A stretch of 40,781 nucleotides of DNA from Nemertoderma westbladi. Taxonomy: Eukaryota > Xenacoelomorpha > Nemertodermatida > Nemertodermatidae. The first letter of the stretch is position 1, and each line of letters begins with the position of its first letter. The notes beneath the pieces were generated by a model. The model did no database searches, was not told the DNA's origin, and saw only the letters and a program-made list of their open reading frames with translations. A program made the translations under genes and the position numbers. The stretch is from assembly GCA_032718475.1 (NCBI GenBank), contig JAUCBJ010005822.1, positions 1-40,781 on the forward strand. The letters are read 5' to 3'. Positions 1-11,542 of the stretch are shown here, one piece after another.

Positions 1-1620
1 TGGGTATGAAGGTAATATGGTGGGTGTGAGTGGGTAGGAAGGTAATATGGTGGGTGTGAGTGGGTAGGAAGGTAATATGGTGGGTGTGAGTGGGTAGGAA
101 GGTAATATGGTGGGTGTGAGTGGGTAGGAAGGTAATATGGTGGGTGTGAGTGGGTAGGAAGGTAATATGGTGGGTGTGAGTGGGTAGGAAGGTAATATGG
201 TGGGTGTGAGTGGGTGAGGAAGGTAATATGGTGGGTGTGAGTGGGTAGGAAGGTAATATGGTGGGTGTGAGTGGGTAGGAAGGTAATATGGTGGGTGTGA
301 GTGGGTAGGAAGGTAATATGGTGGGTGTGAGTGGGTAGGAAGGTAATATGGTGGGTGTGAGTGGGTAGGAAGGTAATATGGTGGGTGTGAGTGGGTAGGA
401 AGGTAATATGGTGGGTGTGAGTGGGTAGGAAGGTAATATGGTGGGTGTGAGTGGGTAGGAAGGTAATATGGTGGGTGTGAGTGGGTAGGAAGGTAATATG
501 GTGGGTGTGAGTGGGTAGGAAGGTAATATGGTGGGTGTGAGTGGGTAGGAAGGTAATATGGTGGGTGTGAGTGGGTAGGAAGGTAATATGGTGGGTGTGA
601 GTGGGTAGGAAGGTAATATGGTGGGTGTGAGTGGGTAGGAAGGTAATATGGTGGGTGTGAGTGGGTAGGAAGGTAATATGGTGGGTGTGAGTGGGTAGGA
701 AGGTAATATGGTGGGTGTGAGTGGGTAGGAAGGTAATATGGTGGGTGTGAGTGGGTAGGAAGGTAATATGGTGGGTGTGAGTGGGTGGGTAGGAAGGTAA
801 TATGGTGGGTGTGAGTGGGTGGGTAGGAAGGTAATATGGTGGGTGTGAGTGGGTAGGAAGGTAATATGGTGGGTGTGAGTGGGTAGGAAGGTAATATGGT
901 GGGTGTGAGTGGGTAGGAAGGTAATATGGTGGGTGTGAGTGGGTAGGAAGGTAATATGGTGGGTGTGAGTGGGTAGGAAGGTAATATGGTGGGTGTGAGT
1001 GGGTAGGAAGGTAATATGGTGGGTGTGAGTGGGTAGGAAGGTAATATGGTGGGTGTGAGTGGGTATGAAGGTAATATGGTGGGTGTGAGTGGGTAGGAAG
1101 GTAATATGGTGGGTGTGAGTGGGTAGGAAGGTAATATGGTGGGTGTGAGTGGGTGGGTAAGGTAATATGGTGGGTGTGAGTGGGTATGGAAGGTAATATG
1201 GTGGGTGTGAGTGGGTAGGAAGGTAATATGGTGGGTGTGAGTGGGTAGGAAGGTAATATGGTGGGTGTGAGTGGGTAGGAAGGTAATATGGTGGGTGTGA
1301 GTGGGTAGGAAGGTAATATGGTGGGTGTGAGTGGGTGGGTAGGAAGGTAATATGGTGGGTGTGAGTGGGTGGGTAGGAAGGTAATGAGGTGGGTGTGAGT
1401 GGGTAGGAAGGTAATATGGTGGGTGTGAGTGGGTAGGAAGGTAATATGGTGGGTGTGAGTGGGTAGGAAGGTAATATGGTGGGTGTGAGTGGGTAGGAAG
1501 GTAATATGGTGGGTGTGAGTGGGTAGGAAGGTAATATGGTGGGTGTGAGTGGGTAGGAAGGTAATATGGTGGGTGTGAGTGGGTAGGAAGGTAATATGGT
1601 GGGTGTGAGTGGGTAGGAAG
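1..1620. repeat. 30-bp minisatellite, about 54 units
   Basis: A head-to-tail array with unit GGGTAGGAAGGTAATATGGT plus GGGTGTGAGT. It fills the left edge of the window and stops abruptly at about 1620, so its true length is unknown. Most units are identical. Variants are mainly an extra GGGT (near 780, 820, 1335 and 1365), a TGAGGA form near 214, a few GTATGAAG or GTATGGAAG units and one GTAATGAGG. The plus strand is rich in GGG runs. I see no gene in it. Confidence 0.97.
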
Positions 1621-2130
1621 TAACTCATGTCATATGTCATATTGTAATGTCATATACTATTTTACACAACTATTGCTCCCATTAATGCTCATTCATTAAA
1701 AATATTCATTTTAACATAACATTTTTTGACATTTATGTGGTCATTAAACTGTTTTCAGTTTATCTACCCAAAAAAAAATTTTATATAAGTAAAAATAATC
1801 CGAGCAGGAAAGGGATAAGATAAATACAGTTTTATATTTTTACTGAATTTTTTACTGTATTTTTACTTGATTCTCTTGATTTTACATTTCCTCTCCATCT
1901 TGTAATTTTTATATTCATTTCCAAATCAAACTTGTGCTAAATATATCAGTGCTATTTTAATTTGTGTTTATTAGTTGATAATTAACAATTTATTCGGATA
2001 TTAAATTTATCGTACATTGGTTACATTATATAATAATGTTTTTTATTTATTATAGTATCAACAAACACCGTCAAGAAAGTAAAATCAATTTCAATCATAA
2101 CTGTCACGGATCTAAGCGATGTAAAAAGCG
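1621..2130. other. AT-rich non-coding stretch
   Basis: Unique-looking AT-rich DNA between the minisatellite and the ACGT-motif cluster. No open frame, RNA gene or repeat is recognised. Confidence 0.5.
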
Positions 2131-2410
2131 ACGCGTACGTGCTTGTGTGGTGTAGTTATTTGGCGTCTGTTATTGGTACGTGTCTAGCACGTCATTTGAC
2201 GTGCTTGTGTGGTGTTCCAGTGTAGTATTTGACGTCTGATGACGTAATTGACACGTGTCTAGCAAGTCATTTGACGTAAACTGTAGCACGTCATGGTTTG
2301 TCGTGCTCAAACACGTGTTTGACACTTCCAAAATACACGTAGCCAGGACGTCATTTTCAACACGTTGACGTCAAATAATTACGTCGTATCCACGTGTTTT
2401 AGACGTGTTG
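2131..2410. promoter_or_regulatory. Cluster of ACGT-core (CRE / E-box like) motifs
   Basis: About 280 bases with many ACGT cores: a perfect CRE palindrome TGACGTCA at 2366-2373, several CACGTG E-boxes, and many TGACGT or ACGTCA half sites. Part of the density comes from a degenerate tandem duplication: GACGTGCTTGTGTGGTGT at 2198 repeats the block starting near 2137, and TGTCTAGCACGTCATTTGACG recurs in altered form about 75 bases later. In animals these cores bind bZIP and bHLH factors. No gene start was identified beside the cluster, so a regulatory role is only a guess; it may simply be a decayed satellite. Confidence 0.35.
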
Positions 2411-3756
2411 ATGCTTATAGGGTAAGTCACAATCGTTATTGGTAACCTTTCTCTCTTACCTTCGGTATATCAAGAATATTGGGTTTCGGGGTTATTTATC
2501 GTTATTCCAAATATAATAATTCATCAACCATATTATGAAGAACTGACAGTAAATAGCAGTATAAAACAACAACTGAACACTGATTGTTATGAGTTTGCAA
2601 TGTTTCAGCAGTCAGCATGTATGATCAGTCAGCAGTGATTCCATGAGTCAGGTAGTTAAAGGATATATGTCCTTGTAATTAAACCTACTAGTGTAAGACT
2701 AAAAACAGTAAAGCACAAAATACTTCCAAGCCGTTCTTTCTTTGGCTCAGGACTGAATGTAAACACTGCACATAGGCATTGCGTCATTTCTCGGAAATTT
2801 TCTGTACAAGGAGCCACAAAAACGCTCTAATTGGCTGACTGAACTGAGAGACGCCGTAGAACAAAGGAAATCAACACGTATGAATGTCAGCTGTTAACCG
2901 TAGTCATAGTAACTACTGTTCAAGAGTAGCTATCACCCCTTTGCGTCACGAATTGCCATAGAATCATAAAATATGCCTTTCACAGTACACATACGGAGGA
3001 AATAGGTCTTAGATCCTCTAAAAACACCGATACAGCAATAATACGGTCTCTTACACTTATTAAATCAACTACAGAGTATTTTAATGTAAAAGATAATAAA
3101 AATAACGGGGCAATTCAGCAAAGGCTTTTACATATACAGTATTAGCGATCAAAAATTAGACAGATGACAGACAACTCGTCAACGGCACCCATATGCTAAG
3201 ACTTCGGGTCAATTTGTGGGCCGCCCCACATTTTGTATCCATATCTTGGTTGGAAATACTTAGTTGCACTTTATTATCACTAATTATCCAGAAATTACTG
3301 TTAGGTTAAGTGTAAGAGACCATTTTGACCATGAAATTCGTACAGGTCCCGTACTTTACTTAACAATGTCCCATACTTTATCACACAAACCACACTGTAA
3401 AAAATAATGCAGCAATTCGTCTTATATTTATATTTTTATTTAAGCTTAATAATACAGCTTTATCCTAAACATCAACTCAACACCGTACCTGCGCACAATT
3501 CGCTAAATTTTAGAATTGAAATCATAAAATAAAAAAAACCATTTCGTACGAATCCGTACTTTACCTTAATTGGACAAGCTGGTGTTTTCTCAAAAGTGAC
3601 TAAGTCCCGCCATAAGCTTCGCGAAATCAAAGCTGATATTCGAAAGTTTAATCCAAGCACAATTTTGTGCACATATGTGCTGTGGATAACATTGTACAGG
3701 CAATCAAAGTTCAAAATTGTGTACGAATGTCCCGTACTTTACTTTGGAATGAGCCT
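2411..3756. other. Non-coding DNA with dispersed repeat fragments
   Basis: No gene seen. Near 3172-3240 is a block (GACAACTCGTCAACGGCACC and on through CCCATATGCTAA) that recurs in the same orientation near 34145, so it is a dispersed repeat. From 3340 to 3745 the phrase GTCCCGTACTTTACTT recurs in variants (near 3347, 3371, 3548 and 3730), suggesting an old short repeat element next to the inverted arm. Confidence 0.4.
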
Positions 3757-5690
3757 TTTGTTGATTGACGCATAGCCACAAAAACAATACAGAATGAACC
3801 GGCCCCAGTAAGTGTCAATGGTGTTTCGACCATAATTACAACTTAAAAAGGCCCGTACACATCCGACGGAACGGTACACCGCGCGGTGTACCGCTGGGCC
3901 AGCGGTACACCGCTGACTGTGAACGACCCAACAGGTAGTTGTACGCTAAACCGCGCGGTTTACCGCAGCCCATATAAACAATGTTAAAACAGTTAATGTA
4001 ATTTTGTGATGAATTCACAGTCCACAGATAGACAATCAGTACCGTTGGGTGTCAACGGGCTCCGCGTAGTGTACCGCAGGCTTACCACAGCAATACCGGG
4101 TAGTGTACCGCTGGCTTACCGCTTCAATACAGCTAGACTACTTTACCGTGAACGAGGCTAGAGATCAGAAGTTGCCCTACAATACTTAATTCAGGCACAA
4201 TTCATTGTAAGATTAATGCTTGCATGCGCAGTATTGACTGTCGCAGCATGTAAATAAATACCGGTAATCAATTTGTTAAATTATTCTGCAAACATTTTAT
4301 ACTTGAAATCCTATAATGAAATTTGAAAAATTTCACAAGTAAATTACTGTTTTTTTTTAAATAATTTGATCATTATGTAATTAGTTTTACTTCAGCAGTC
4401 GTATCGTTATGTATTAAAATTTTGTAATAAAAGTCAAAAGTAAACACAGGCTTACTTGTTACAAAGTATTTTACTCACGCACTCACTACATCAGCACAAA
4501 AAGTGGTACTTTATTTTAAACAAAAAGAATGAAAATAATTATATTACTGTACTTCTCAATTATTATTATAAAGAAGGGAATGGGAACATAGATTGATGTA
4601 GGCGCTACCAGTACTTATAGAACAATATTACTGTTGTAATTGCAAGTCTGAGTCTGTAGCATATGTAGGCCTACAGTACAAGGAGTACCAGTACAGTATA
4701 TGATGATAATTGATTTTCGAGAAACGGTGCAAAAATAGTAGGACGTCATACAGTGTAACACAACATGATATTTTATATATCCTTATAGGAAATAAAATAT
4801 AACACACGGATAATTAGAGGCATGATGTACTGTGAACAGTATATAACATACCCCCCCCCCCCCCCGGTACATTAACATTGTTCGATATGCCTGTGTTACA
4901 TCTCTGTGTAATTCCATCGTATGGACTAATATTGCCCGCGAATTTCCAAGTTTATTTGCATTTTTAATTAACAACTTCATTTTTCAACAACATACGGTTT
5001 GTCAATCATGGAACCAATATTACAACATGGAGACAAGAACCTCAGTAGGTAATGAAAACGAATCGTGATATCTATCAATTCAAGTTATGGTTCTGATCAA
5101 GGTTAGGAATATGGTTTGCTTTTTAGTAATAGGCCTCTAATCTTGCAATTTCATTAAAATTAGTAAAAAAATTATACTGCCACAACAGTCTCCGCTGCTG
5201 CAATGTGAGTGGAGTATTTCAGATGACAACATAACAACTCCTGCCCTGCGTGTAACCCGTGTATGGGAAAGAGTAATACTAATGTGTACATAACTCTGCA
5301 CAAAGGGAGGGACTAATAAATAAATTGTTGTGGGGTGGGGCCGGCGAATTAAATATATTTTAAGTAATAGTCGAGTAAATCTAGCAAAAACTCTCATGTA
5401 TTTCGCAATAAACCTGAACCACAAATTTTGGATTCACTATTACCTTGTTAATGACCAAAAAGGTTTATAAAATTAATTAGCGATGTTCCAGAATAATTTA
5501 TTTAATTTCACAATAAGCTGTGATTCAATGGGACATGAGTATTACAGTGGTGTGTTACACATTAAAAGAAAAGCTAAAAAAATATATTGAAAATTGCTGT
5601 AGGCTATAAAGTCGCGATACTTAGAAGTTTCATTTTATCGCAATTATTCATTTCATTTTTGCAGCATTTTAGAGAAAAAGTCTTAAATTT
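3757..5690 (+). repeat. Left arm of a ~2-kb inverted repeat (partner 37393-39632)
   Basis: Reading this arm forward and the right arm as reverse complement gives a nearly continuous match from TTGTTGATTGACGCATAGCC (outer end) to AGAAAAAGTCTTAAATTT (inner end). Landmarks shared by both arms are the palindrome at 3872-3893, the C15 tract at 4851-4865, the words around 4625-4680, and CAACAGTCTCCGCTGCTGC near 5184. Flanks outside both ends differ between arms. The arm could be one copy of a ~1.9-kb non-autonomous mobile element whose sister inserted in the opposite orientation, or one half of a larger structure. No clear target duplication or protein was found. Confidence 0.9.
3872..3893. repeat. 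22-bp perfect palindrome
   Basis: The core GGTACACCGCGCGGTGTACC plus one C:G base at each end reads the same on both strands. A shorter palindrome, AAACCGCGCGGTTT, lies about 75 bases inward. Both are conserved in the right arm (39496-39517 for the long one). Confidence 0.9.
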
Positions 5691-6595
5691 TCTGGGCTTG
5701 AGGTCTTTTACCCAGGTCAGGTCCATAATTCGCACTCAGATAACGCAATAACTGTGATTAATATTTATAATAAAAATATATATATATATATCGGTTAGAA
5801 CTGACAATGTATAATATGGAATAAATAAGGACTTACTTCTATTGCACCAAACAATAAAATCCACAACCAAGCGTTCACAATAAATAATCATTAAACGTAT
5901 TATTAATATTTATATTTTTTACGGTACTAGTGTTAGTACATATACACATAGGCCGACTTACATTGGACTTTGCTTGTATACAGTAAATGTTTTGGGTGAT
6001 TTTAGTATCGATGATATTGTCGTCATAAATAAACCAGGCCCAAATGGAATTATTGAGGCGTTTCGAAAGTGTCCAATCCGTTAAATAAAAACCCATATAA
6101 TAAAAAAAAAACAAATTTGGGATATATATTTTGAGTGAAAGTATTGAATAATGTACCGTATTCTAATCTTTTGACATTTGGGACAATATTTTTTTTGTTT
6201 ATAACTTGATAACAAATATACCAAAACAGCAATGATTGACAGCCCAATAAATAATATTGATTAGAATTAAAGCTAACTAAGCTAACTAAGCTAACTAAGC
6301 TAACCAAAATATCACAAAACCGATTACGTTAGGATTCCCACCTTTTGTATTATAAAGCTATTATAATTTATGATAATAATTTAATTTAAATTCAAGCATC
6401 CCAAATTTATGCCGCCAGAATAATTAAATAAATAGCAACGTATTAAAATATCAAACACCGAATAAAATAAACAAATAAACAAACATATTATATAAAATAA
6501 AATTTATATGTTTAAATACAATATCCATATATTATATATATATATATTATATTGAGTGGAATTTTCAATTGTAAAAAACAGTGAAGTATAGAGCT
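5691..6595. other. AT-rich stretch with simple repeats
   Basis: No gene seen. It contains a TA dinucleotide run near 5778-5791, a 10-bp tandem repeat AGCTAACTAA (three to four units, about 6271-6305) and another TA run near 6533-6550. Confidence 0.5.
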
Positions 6596-6599
6596 CACT

Positions 6600-6890
6600 A
6601 ACTTGTATTGCTTTCTTTTACTAGTTTGTGTGATAGAAAGTCCAGAACTAGACCTTTCATGCGAATTTTATGGGCTCAGAGTGCGAAACCCGGGTATTCT
6701 GTGGTGTAGCAAACAGTCGGCCGAGGCCGGAAGCGACCCGAAGGCTCCCCTTTCGATAGCTGCTACCGGAAGGTATGGGTGGGCGCTACTCCTATCCGAA
6801 ATTTTGATCACATTAATAATTCTAATGGTCCTCATTACATCGACTCCATTGGAACGTTGGCGACCAACCAACTGAGCTACCCGGACTTCG
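6600..6890 (-). mobile_element. tRNA-like SINE candidate
   Basis: On the minus strand the sequence TAGCTCAGTTGG (6868-6879) is a perfect tRNA A-box (RNA polymerase III promoter), preceded by a GTCCGGG acceptor-like start. A convincing B-box at the right spacing is missing. The ~250 bases that follow are clearly more GC-rich than their AT-rich surroundings, as expected for a SINE body. It is not a functional tRNA gene. Family unknown; a chance A-box match is possible. Confidence 0.4.
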
Positions 6891-6894
6891 GCAC

Positions 6895-7653
6895 TCAGAC
6901 GGAATAGGAATAGTCTTCCAATTTTTAGAAATGTAAAATAGTTTGAAAAAGTGCTACTTTCCAATAGTTGGCGAATAATTAGTTTTATGATTTAGAACAA
7001 TGTACTACAGTAATTCAGAACCATTAATGGGCCATTAGCACATAAATTTCGTGCTCTAAACAACAATATTATTGAAATATTGTTTATAGTCACTAAATTA
7101 CGACATGGAGTAAGTAATTTCATTCGAAAAATGAAAAATTATTTAAAGACAAACTATTTTTTTCACATTTGTGTCACATTGATAACTTCTTCCTCAGCAT
7201 TCAGACCAGTCTCATAAAGTTCTACATAACGAACATAATGCTGTAAGATTTCTATATAATATTTCTAATTTCAAAAAATCATAATTAAAATATACCGTTA
7301 AGGTTAACCATCGGGGTCCGGTAAAAATAATTCGGGAATAATAACAGAAGTTGGTCGAGAACCTGAAATATCCAGAAGAAAATGTAATTTTTTAGTCAAT
7401 GCGAAAAAATTAACTAGCACTTGATGTTATACCTGAAATATCACAATACAGTTGGAAATACTACAGGAATACATCGAATTAAACATCACATTATCTTTGT
7501 TTCCAAAACAAAGAGAACTTCCGCTGACTAAGTTCAAATAAGAAACGTATATACTGTAAACACGGGTTACATGGTCAGGGTAGGTGAAATGGATACGCCA
7601 ACAATATTACTATCAATCTCAGAGATCATAGTTTCGGGAGGTCCCTTTATAAA
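6895..7653. other. AT-rich non-coding stretch
   Basis: No coding, RNA or repeat structure recognised between the SINE candidate and the TIR element at 7656. Confidence 0.5.
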
Positions 7654-7894
7654 TACACTGAAAAAAGTAAGTGCCGGTCGATTTTTTAACCATTGGTTAT
7701 GGATAGGTACTTGCGGTAGTGATTGGTAAACCGGGGGTTAGTATGGATCATACAAAAATGGCTGGTAGTAACCTCCGGTTACGATATTAAACCGGCGGTT
7801 TAAGATATATTGGTTATATTACCTGAAACGAAACCTGTAGTCATTGCGGAATTTTGCATAGAAAGTGACGGTTGTATTAAAAAGGTGGTTATTA

Positions 7895-8650
7895 AATTTT
7901 CAAACTGGCGGTTCTTATTGATGAAAACATATAATTTTCAAACCGGCGGTTTTTATGAAATGTAAAAATGGCGGTTTTATTTTCAAACTGTTGGTTCTTG
8001 TTAATTAAACGCTTATAGTTTTCAAACCGGCGGTTTTTATGAAATGTAAAAATGGTGGTCTTATATTCAAACTGTCGGTTCTTGTTAATAAACACCTATG
8101 TAGTTTTCAAACCGGCTGTTTTTATGAAATGTAAAAATGGTGGTCTTATATTCAAACTGTCGGTTCTTGTTAATAAACACGTATGTAGTTTTCAAACCGG
8201 CTGTTTTTATGAAATGTAAAAATGGTGGTCTTATATTCAAACTGTCGGTTCTTGTTAATTAACACGTATGTAGTTTTCAAACCGGCGGTTTTTATGAAAT
8301 GTAAAAATGGTGGTCTTATATTCAAACTGTCGGTTCTTGTTAATTAACACGTATGTAGTTTTCAAACCGGCTGTTTTTATGAAATGTAAAAATGGTGGTC
8401 TTATATTCAAACTGTCGGTTCTTGTTAATAAACACGTATGTCGTTTTCAAACCGGCTGTTTTTATGAAATGTAAAAATGGTGGTCTTATATTCAAACTGT
8501 CGGTTCTTGTTAATAAACACGTATGTCGTTTTCAAACCGGCTGTTTGTATGAAATGTAAAAATGGTGGTCTTATATTCAAACTGTCGGTTCTTGTTAATT
8601 AACACGTCTATGTCGTTTTCAAACCGGCGTTTGTATGAAATGTAAAAATG
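7895..8650. repeat. ~77-85-bp satellite inside the TIR element
   Basis: About nine units, each containing TTTTCAAACCGGCTGTTTTT, then GAAATGTAAAAATGGTGGTC, then TTCAAACTGTCGGTTCTTGT. Outer units diverge from the central, nearly identical ones. The short minus-strand open frame across the first units is a by-product of the repeat. Confidence 0.92.
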
Positions 8651-8762
8651 GCGGTTGTATTTTCACAATTGCCGGTTTTTACTATACATTGAACCCTAAG
8701 TTGTGTAATTCAACTGGTAATGCCGTTATTACTGTATTACAGAGGCGTGATATGATATAACT

Positions 8763-9010
8763 AATTTACAATAATAACTGCCAGTTTATCACAGAACCAC
8801 AGATTTACAATAATGACTGCCAGTTTATCACAGAACCACAGATTTACAATAATGACTGCCAGTTTATCACAGAACCACAGATTTACAATAATGACTGCCA
8901 GTTTATCACAGAACCACAGATTTACAATAATGACTGCCAGTTTATCACAGAACCACAGACATAGAACCGCAGATTTGCAATAATAACTGCCAGTTTATCA
9001 CAGAACCACA
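8763..9010. repeat. 39-bp satellite inside the TIR element
   Basis: Six units of about 39 bases built from GATTTACAATAATGACTGCC followed by AGTTTATCACAGAACCACA. The first and last units diverge (AATAACTGCC, TTTGCAATAA), as expected where unequal exchange homogenises the centre. Confidence 0.92.
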
Positions 9011-10037
9011 CACAGTTTGTATATGTAAATATAAAAAGTAAATATATATAATCAAAACATAATTTTAAATTATTAATTAAACTTGGTTAAAATTAATTTA
9101 TTTATATAAATTAATTGAAATGAATTATCTAATATGGCTGAAAAGAAGACAAATGATATTAAAATTAATAATCAAAACACTATTTGTTGATCATCAACTA
9201 AAATTAATTAGGATATCCATAAATCTAAATGAATTAAATATTTTCCTATTTACTTAGCCGTGTGTATCCAATGTTTATGTAGAGTATTGTATGCATTGGC
9301 CATAGGCCGTAAGCGTAGAGTAGGATGTAGGGATTAGATAAGGTAGGCTTTCACCCCCCTCCCCCCATATCTCCATGTTGTAACATTGAGCTTCATGTGT
9401 GCCCTGAATGTCCTGTCCTTCTAACCAAACATTATTTTCAGATAACCACAGGTTATAAGTTTTTTTTGCTCTTTATAACCACAGGTTAGTACGTTTTAAC
9501 CGTGGGTTTTTCTTTTATAACCAGAGGTTATAAATAAATTAAAGCTTCAGTTTATTAAAATTACCGCCAGTTTTCTCAAATAAAACCGCCAGTTGACTGT
9601 TAATTAAACGGCGGTTTCGTAAAAACTGGTTACCTGTGGTTTTTTGAGAAAACCGGCAGTTTTAAATAGTTGAAACGCCAGTTACCAGCAGTAAACCATA
9701 GGTTAATAAATGCCGATTAAGTATTTGACCGGGAATTTGCGTTAAACCAAAACCTGAGGTTACAGAAACCGGCAGTTCCTTGCGATATAAAATACCAGAG
9801 GTTTTACAACGCATTTTTAGGTTCTAAACAACTGGGGGTTATGGAACCGCCGGTTTTACGAGAGATAATCAACCCCCGGTTTGTACAACTGCCAGTTCTT
9901 GGCAACGTTTATTTACCGCCGGTTTGTAAAAACAACCTGCGGTGGTTTTCGTTGCAAAACAACCCCAGGTAGTTCTTGCAAACCGGCAGTTTTTTAACAA
10001 AATACCACCACTTACTTTTTTCAGTGTAGATCCGACT

Positions 10038-10308
10038 CATCGTGGTTGACGATAAGTGAAAACAAATGAATTTATCGTCTCATCTCAAACGAAATAACCT
10101 GTGGTTGGACCGCTAATGTGGTGCTAATGGCACAAATAAAATATGCTACATATATATAGAATCTATCGTGGTTCTATCTATCGTCCCATCGTGGTTGACG
10201 ATAAGTGAAAACAAATGAATTTATCGTCTCATCTCAAACGAAATAACCTGTGGTTGGACCGCTAATGTGGTGCTAATGGCACAAATAAAATATGCTACAT
10301 ATATATAG
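10038..10308. repeat. Tandem duplication, 149-bp period
   Basis: The block starting CATCGTGGTTGACGATAAGT at 10038 recurs at 10187 and matches base for base to the end of the second copy, through GCTACATATATATAG. The duplicated segment is 122 bases and the copies are separated by 27 bases. It begins directly outside the right end of the TIR element. Confidence 0.93.
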
Positions 10309-10309
10309 G

Positions 10310-11114
10310 AAAAAAAAATCAAAATCCTAATCAAAGCAAATCTTAATCGGGTTTTAATTAAAGCTTTGATACCTTATTCTTTAATTAGGGTCTGATAATA
10401 ATTAATGGCTTGTAGCTGCTAACACCAGCGAAACCTTAAATAACACATAAAACCAAAATCTTTCAGCCACCAAATAGTACAATTTATCAGTAGGTTTATG
10501 TAGCCTATGTTATGTAAAGGAATCTTAAAGTAAAAATGTTGACACAACGACAACAATAGTTAACGTTAACACAACGTCAGAGTGACTCAACAAACAGTCA
10601 GTCTCCTAATGAACAGCTGTGGATTAATTGTGAATAGAATATTATGAAACTTTACGTCGGCTGGTTTTAGGAAACATTCAAATTAGTTCAAGCAGTGGTT
10701 GTAAGAGCAACTTGTGATTATTGTGGCAGAATCACACAACACGTCGAATAATTAAAATGCAGTAATTTTTGAAACCCCGATAATTAAATGTTATTAATTT
10801 TACTCTGTAAATGGCGGAATTATACCACAGTATGCGAATCTCAAGTTAATAAAATATTCTTCAAAAAGGATTTGATTGTGTAAAACTGTCGCGACACATT
10901 CAGTGATCGTATTTTATTACTTTTATTTTTGGCTGAACATACTTTTATTTGGCTTTTACTTTGTAAGTTGTATCAAACGCGCTCTCAGCGAAATGTTCAC
11001 AAACACAGACACCAAAAATCGAAAACAAACACATTCCTTGCAGAACATACAGTATCACTAATTAAATTAATAACACTCGTTAAATTTTTACGTTAAATAA
11101 ACACTGAAATAACA
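10310..11114. other. AT-rich stretch, no feature seen
   Basis: Non-coding sequence downstream of HID1. A short plus-strand open frame (10876-11061) shows no recognisable protein and is not called. Confidence 0.5.
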
Positions 11115-11124
11115 GCGATTGCAC

Positions 11125-11508
11125 TGGTGAGTACAAGACCGAAGACCCAAAGACTAAAGACCTGTTCAAAACACATGTGTTAACTTTCGTTTATTGTATT
11201 GTTTGGTTCCCCCAACACGCCTCTGTAACCTGCTCCTTTACTAACCTACACCTTTAAGTGGGAATGGGACCCAACGCTCTTTGGGACCTAACGCTCTTTA
11301 GGACCTAACGCGACTTTACCTCTTTGTTTTGTACAGCTCCAAGACTGAAAAGAGCGTTAGGTCCCATTGTCATTTAAAGGAGCAGGTTAGTAAAGGAGCC
11401 GGTTACATAGCAGGTTTACGTGTTGGGGGAACCAAAACAATAAACGAAGGTTAACACATGTTACACACATCCACTCTTTGTAATTAGGTCTTTGTTTTGT
11501 ACTCACCC
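11125..11508. mobile_element. 384-bp hairpin MITE with 10-bp target duplication
   Basis: The two halves are inverted copies. GGTGAGTACAA at the left end is mirrored by TTGTACTCACC at the right; TTCGTTTATTG...GGTTCCCCCAACACG is mirrored by CGTGTTGGGGGAACC...CAATAAACGAA; the centre shares ATGGGACCYAACGCTCTTT. A perfect 10-bp duplication, GCGATTGCAC, flanks it (11115-11124 and 11509-11518). Long terminal inverted repeats with an 8-11-bp duplication fit Mutator-like elements. It carries no transposase. It sits 34 bases beyond the HID1 stop codon, so it very likely forms part of the HID1 3' untranslated region. Confidence 0.88.
11190..11195 (-). promoter_or_regulatory. Candidate poly(A) signal for HID1, inside the MITE
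   Basis: On the minus strand this is AATAAA, about 350 bases after the HID1 stop. I found no other AATAAA or ATTAAA on that strand between the stop and this point, so the transposon may supply the cleavage signal. This is inferred from position only. Confidence 0.4.
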
Positions 11509-11542
11509 GCGATTGCACGTAACATCGAGTACCGAAATGAAT

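Larger units (their letters stand above)
7656..10026. mobile_element. 2.37-kb non-autonomous TIR element with TA target site
   Basis: Terminal inverted repeats CACTGAAAAAAGTAAGTG (7656-7673) and CACTTACTTTTTTCAGTG (10009-10026) are perfect complements and are flanked by TA on both sides (7654-7655 and 10027-10028). A CACTG start with a TA duplication is typical of Tc1/mariner-type elements, but no transposase is encoded, so the superfamily is inferred. The interior is unusual: a ~77-85-bp satellite (7895-8650), a 39-bp satellite (8763-9010), and dozens of short quasi-palindromes of the form AACY-NNN-RGTT. Confidence 0.75.

Noticed and set aside
1-1620. CRISPR array
   Set aside because: The units are contiguous without unique spacers and the genome is eukaryotic; it is a minisatellite.
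10876-11061. 61-codon plus-strand frame downstream of HID1
   Set aside because: AT-rich, no homology seen, hydrophobic composition typical of chance frames.
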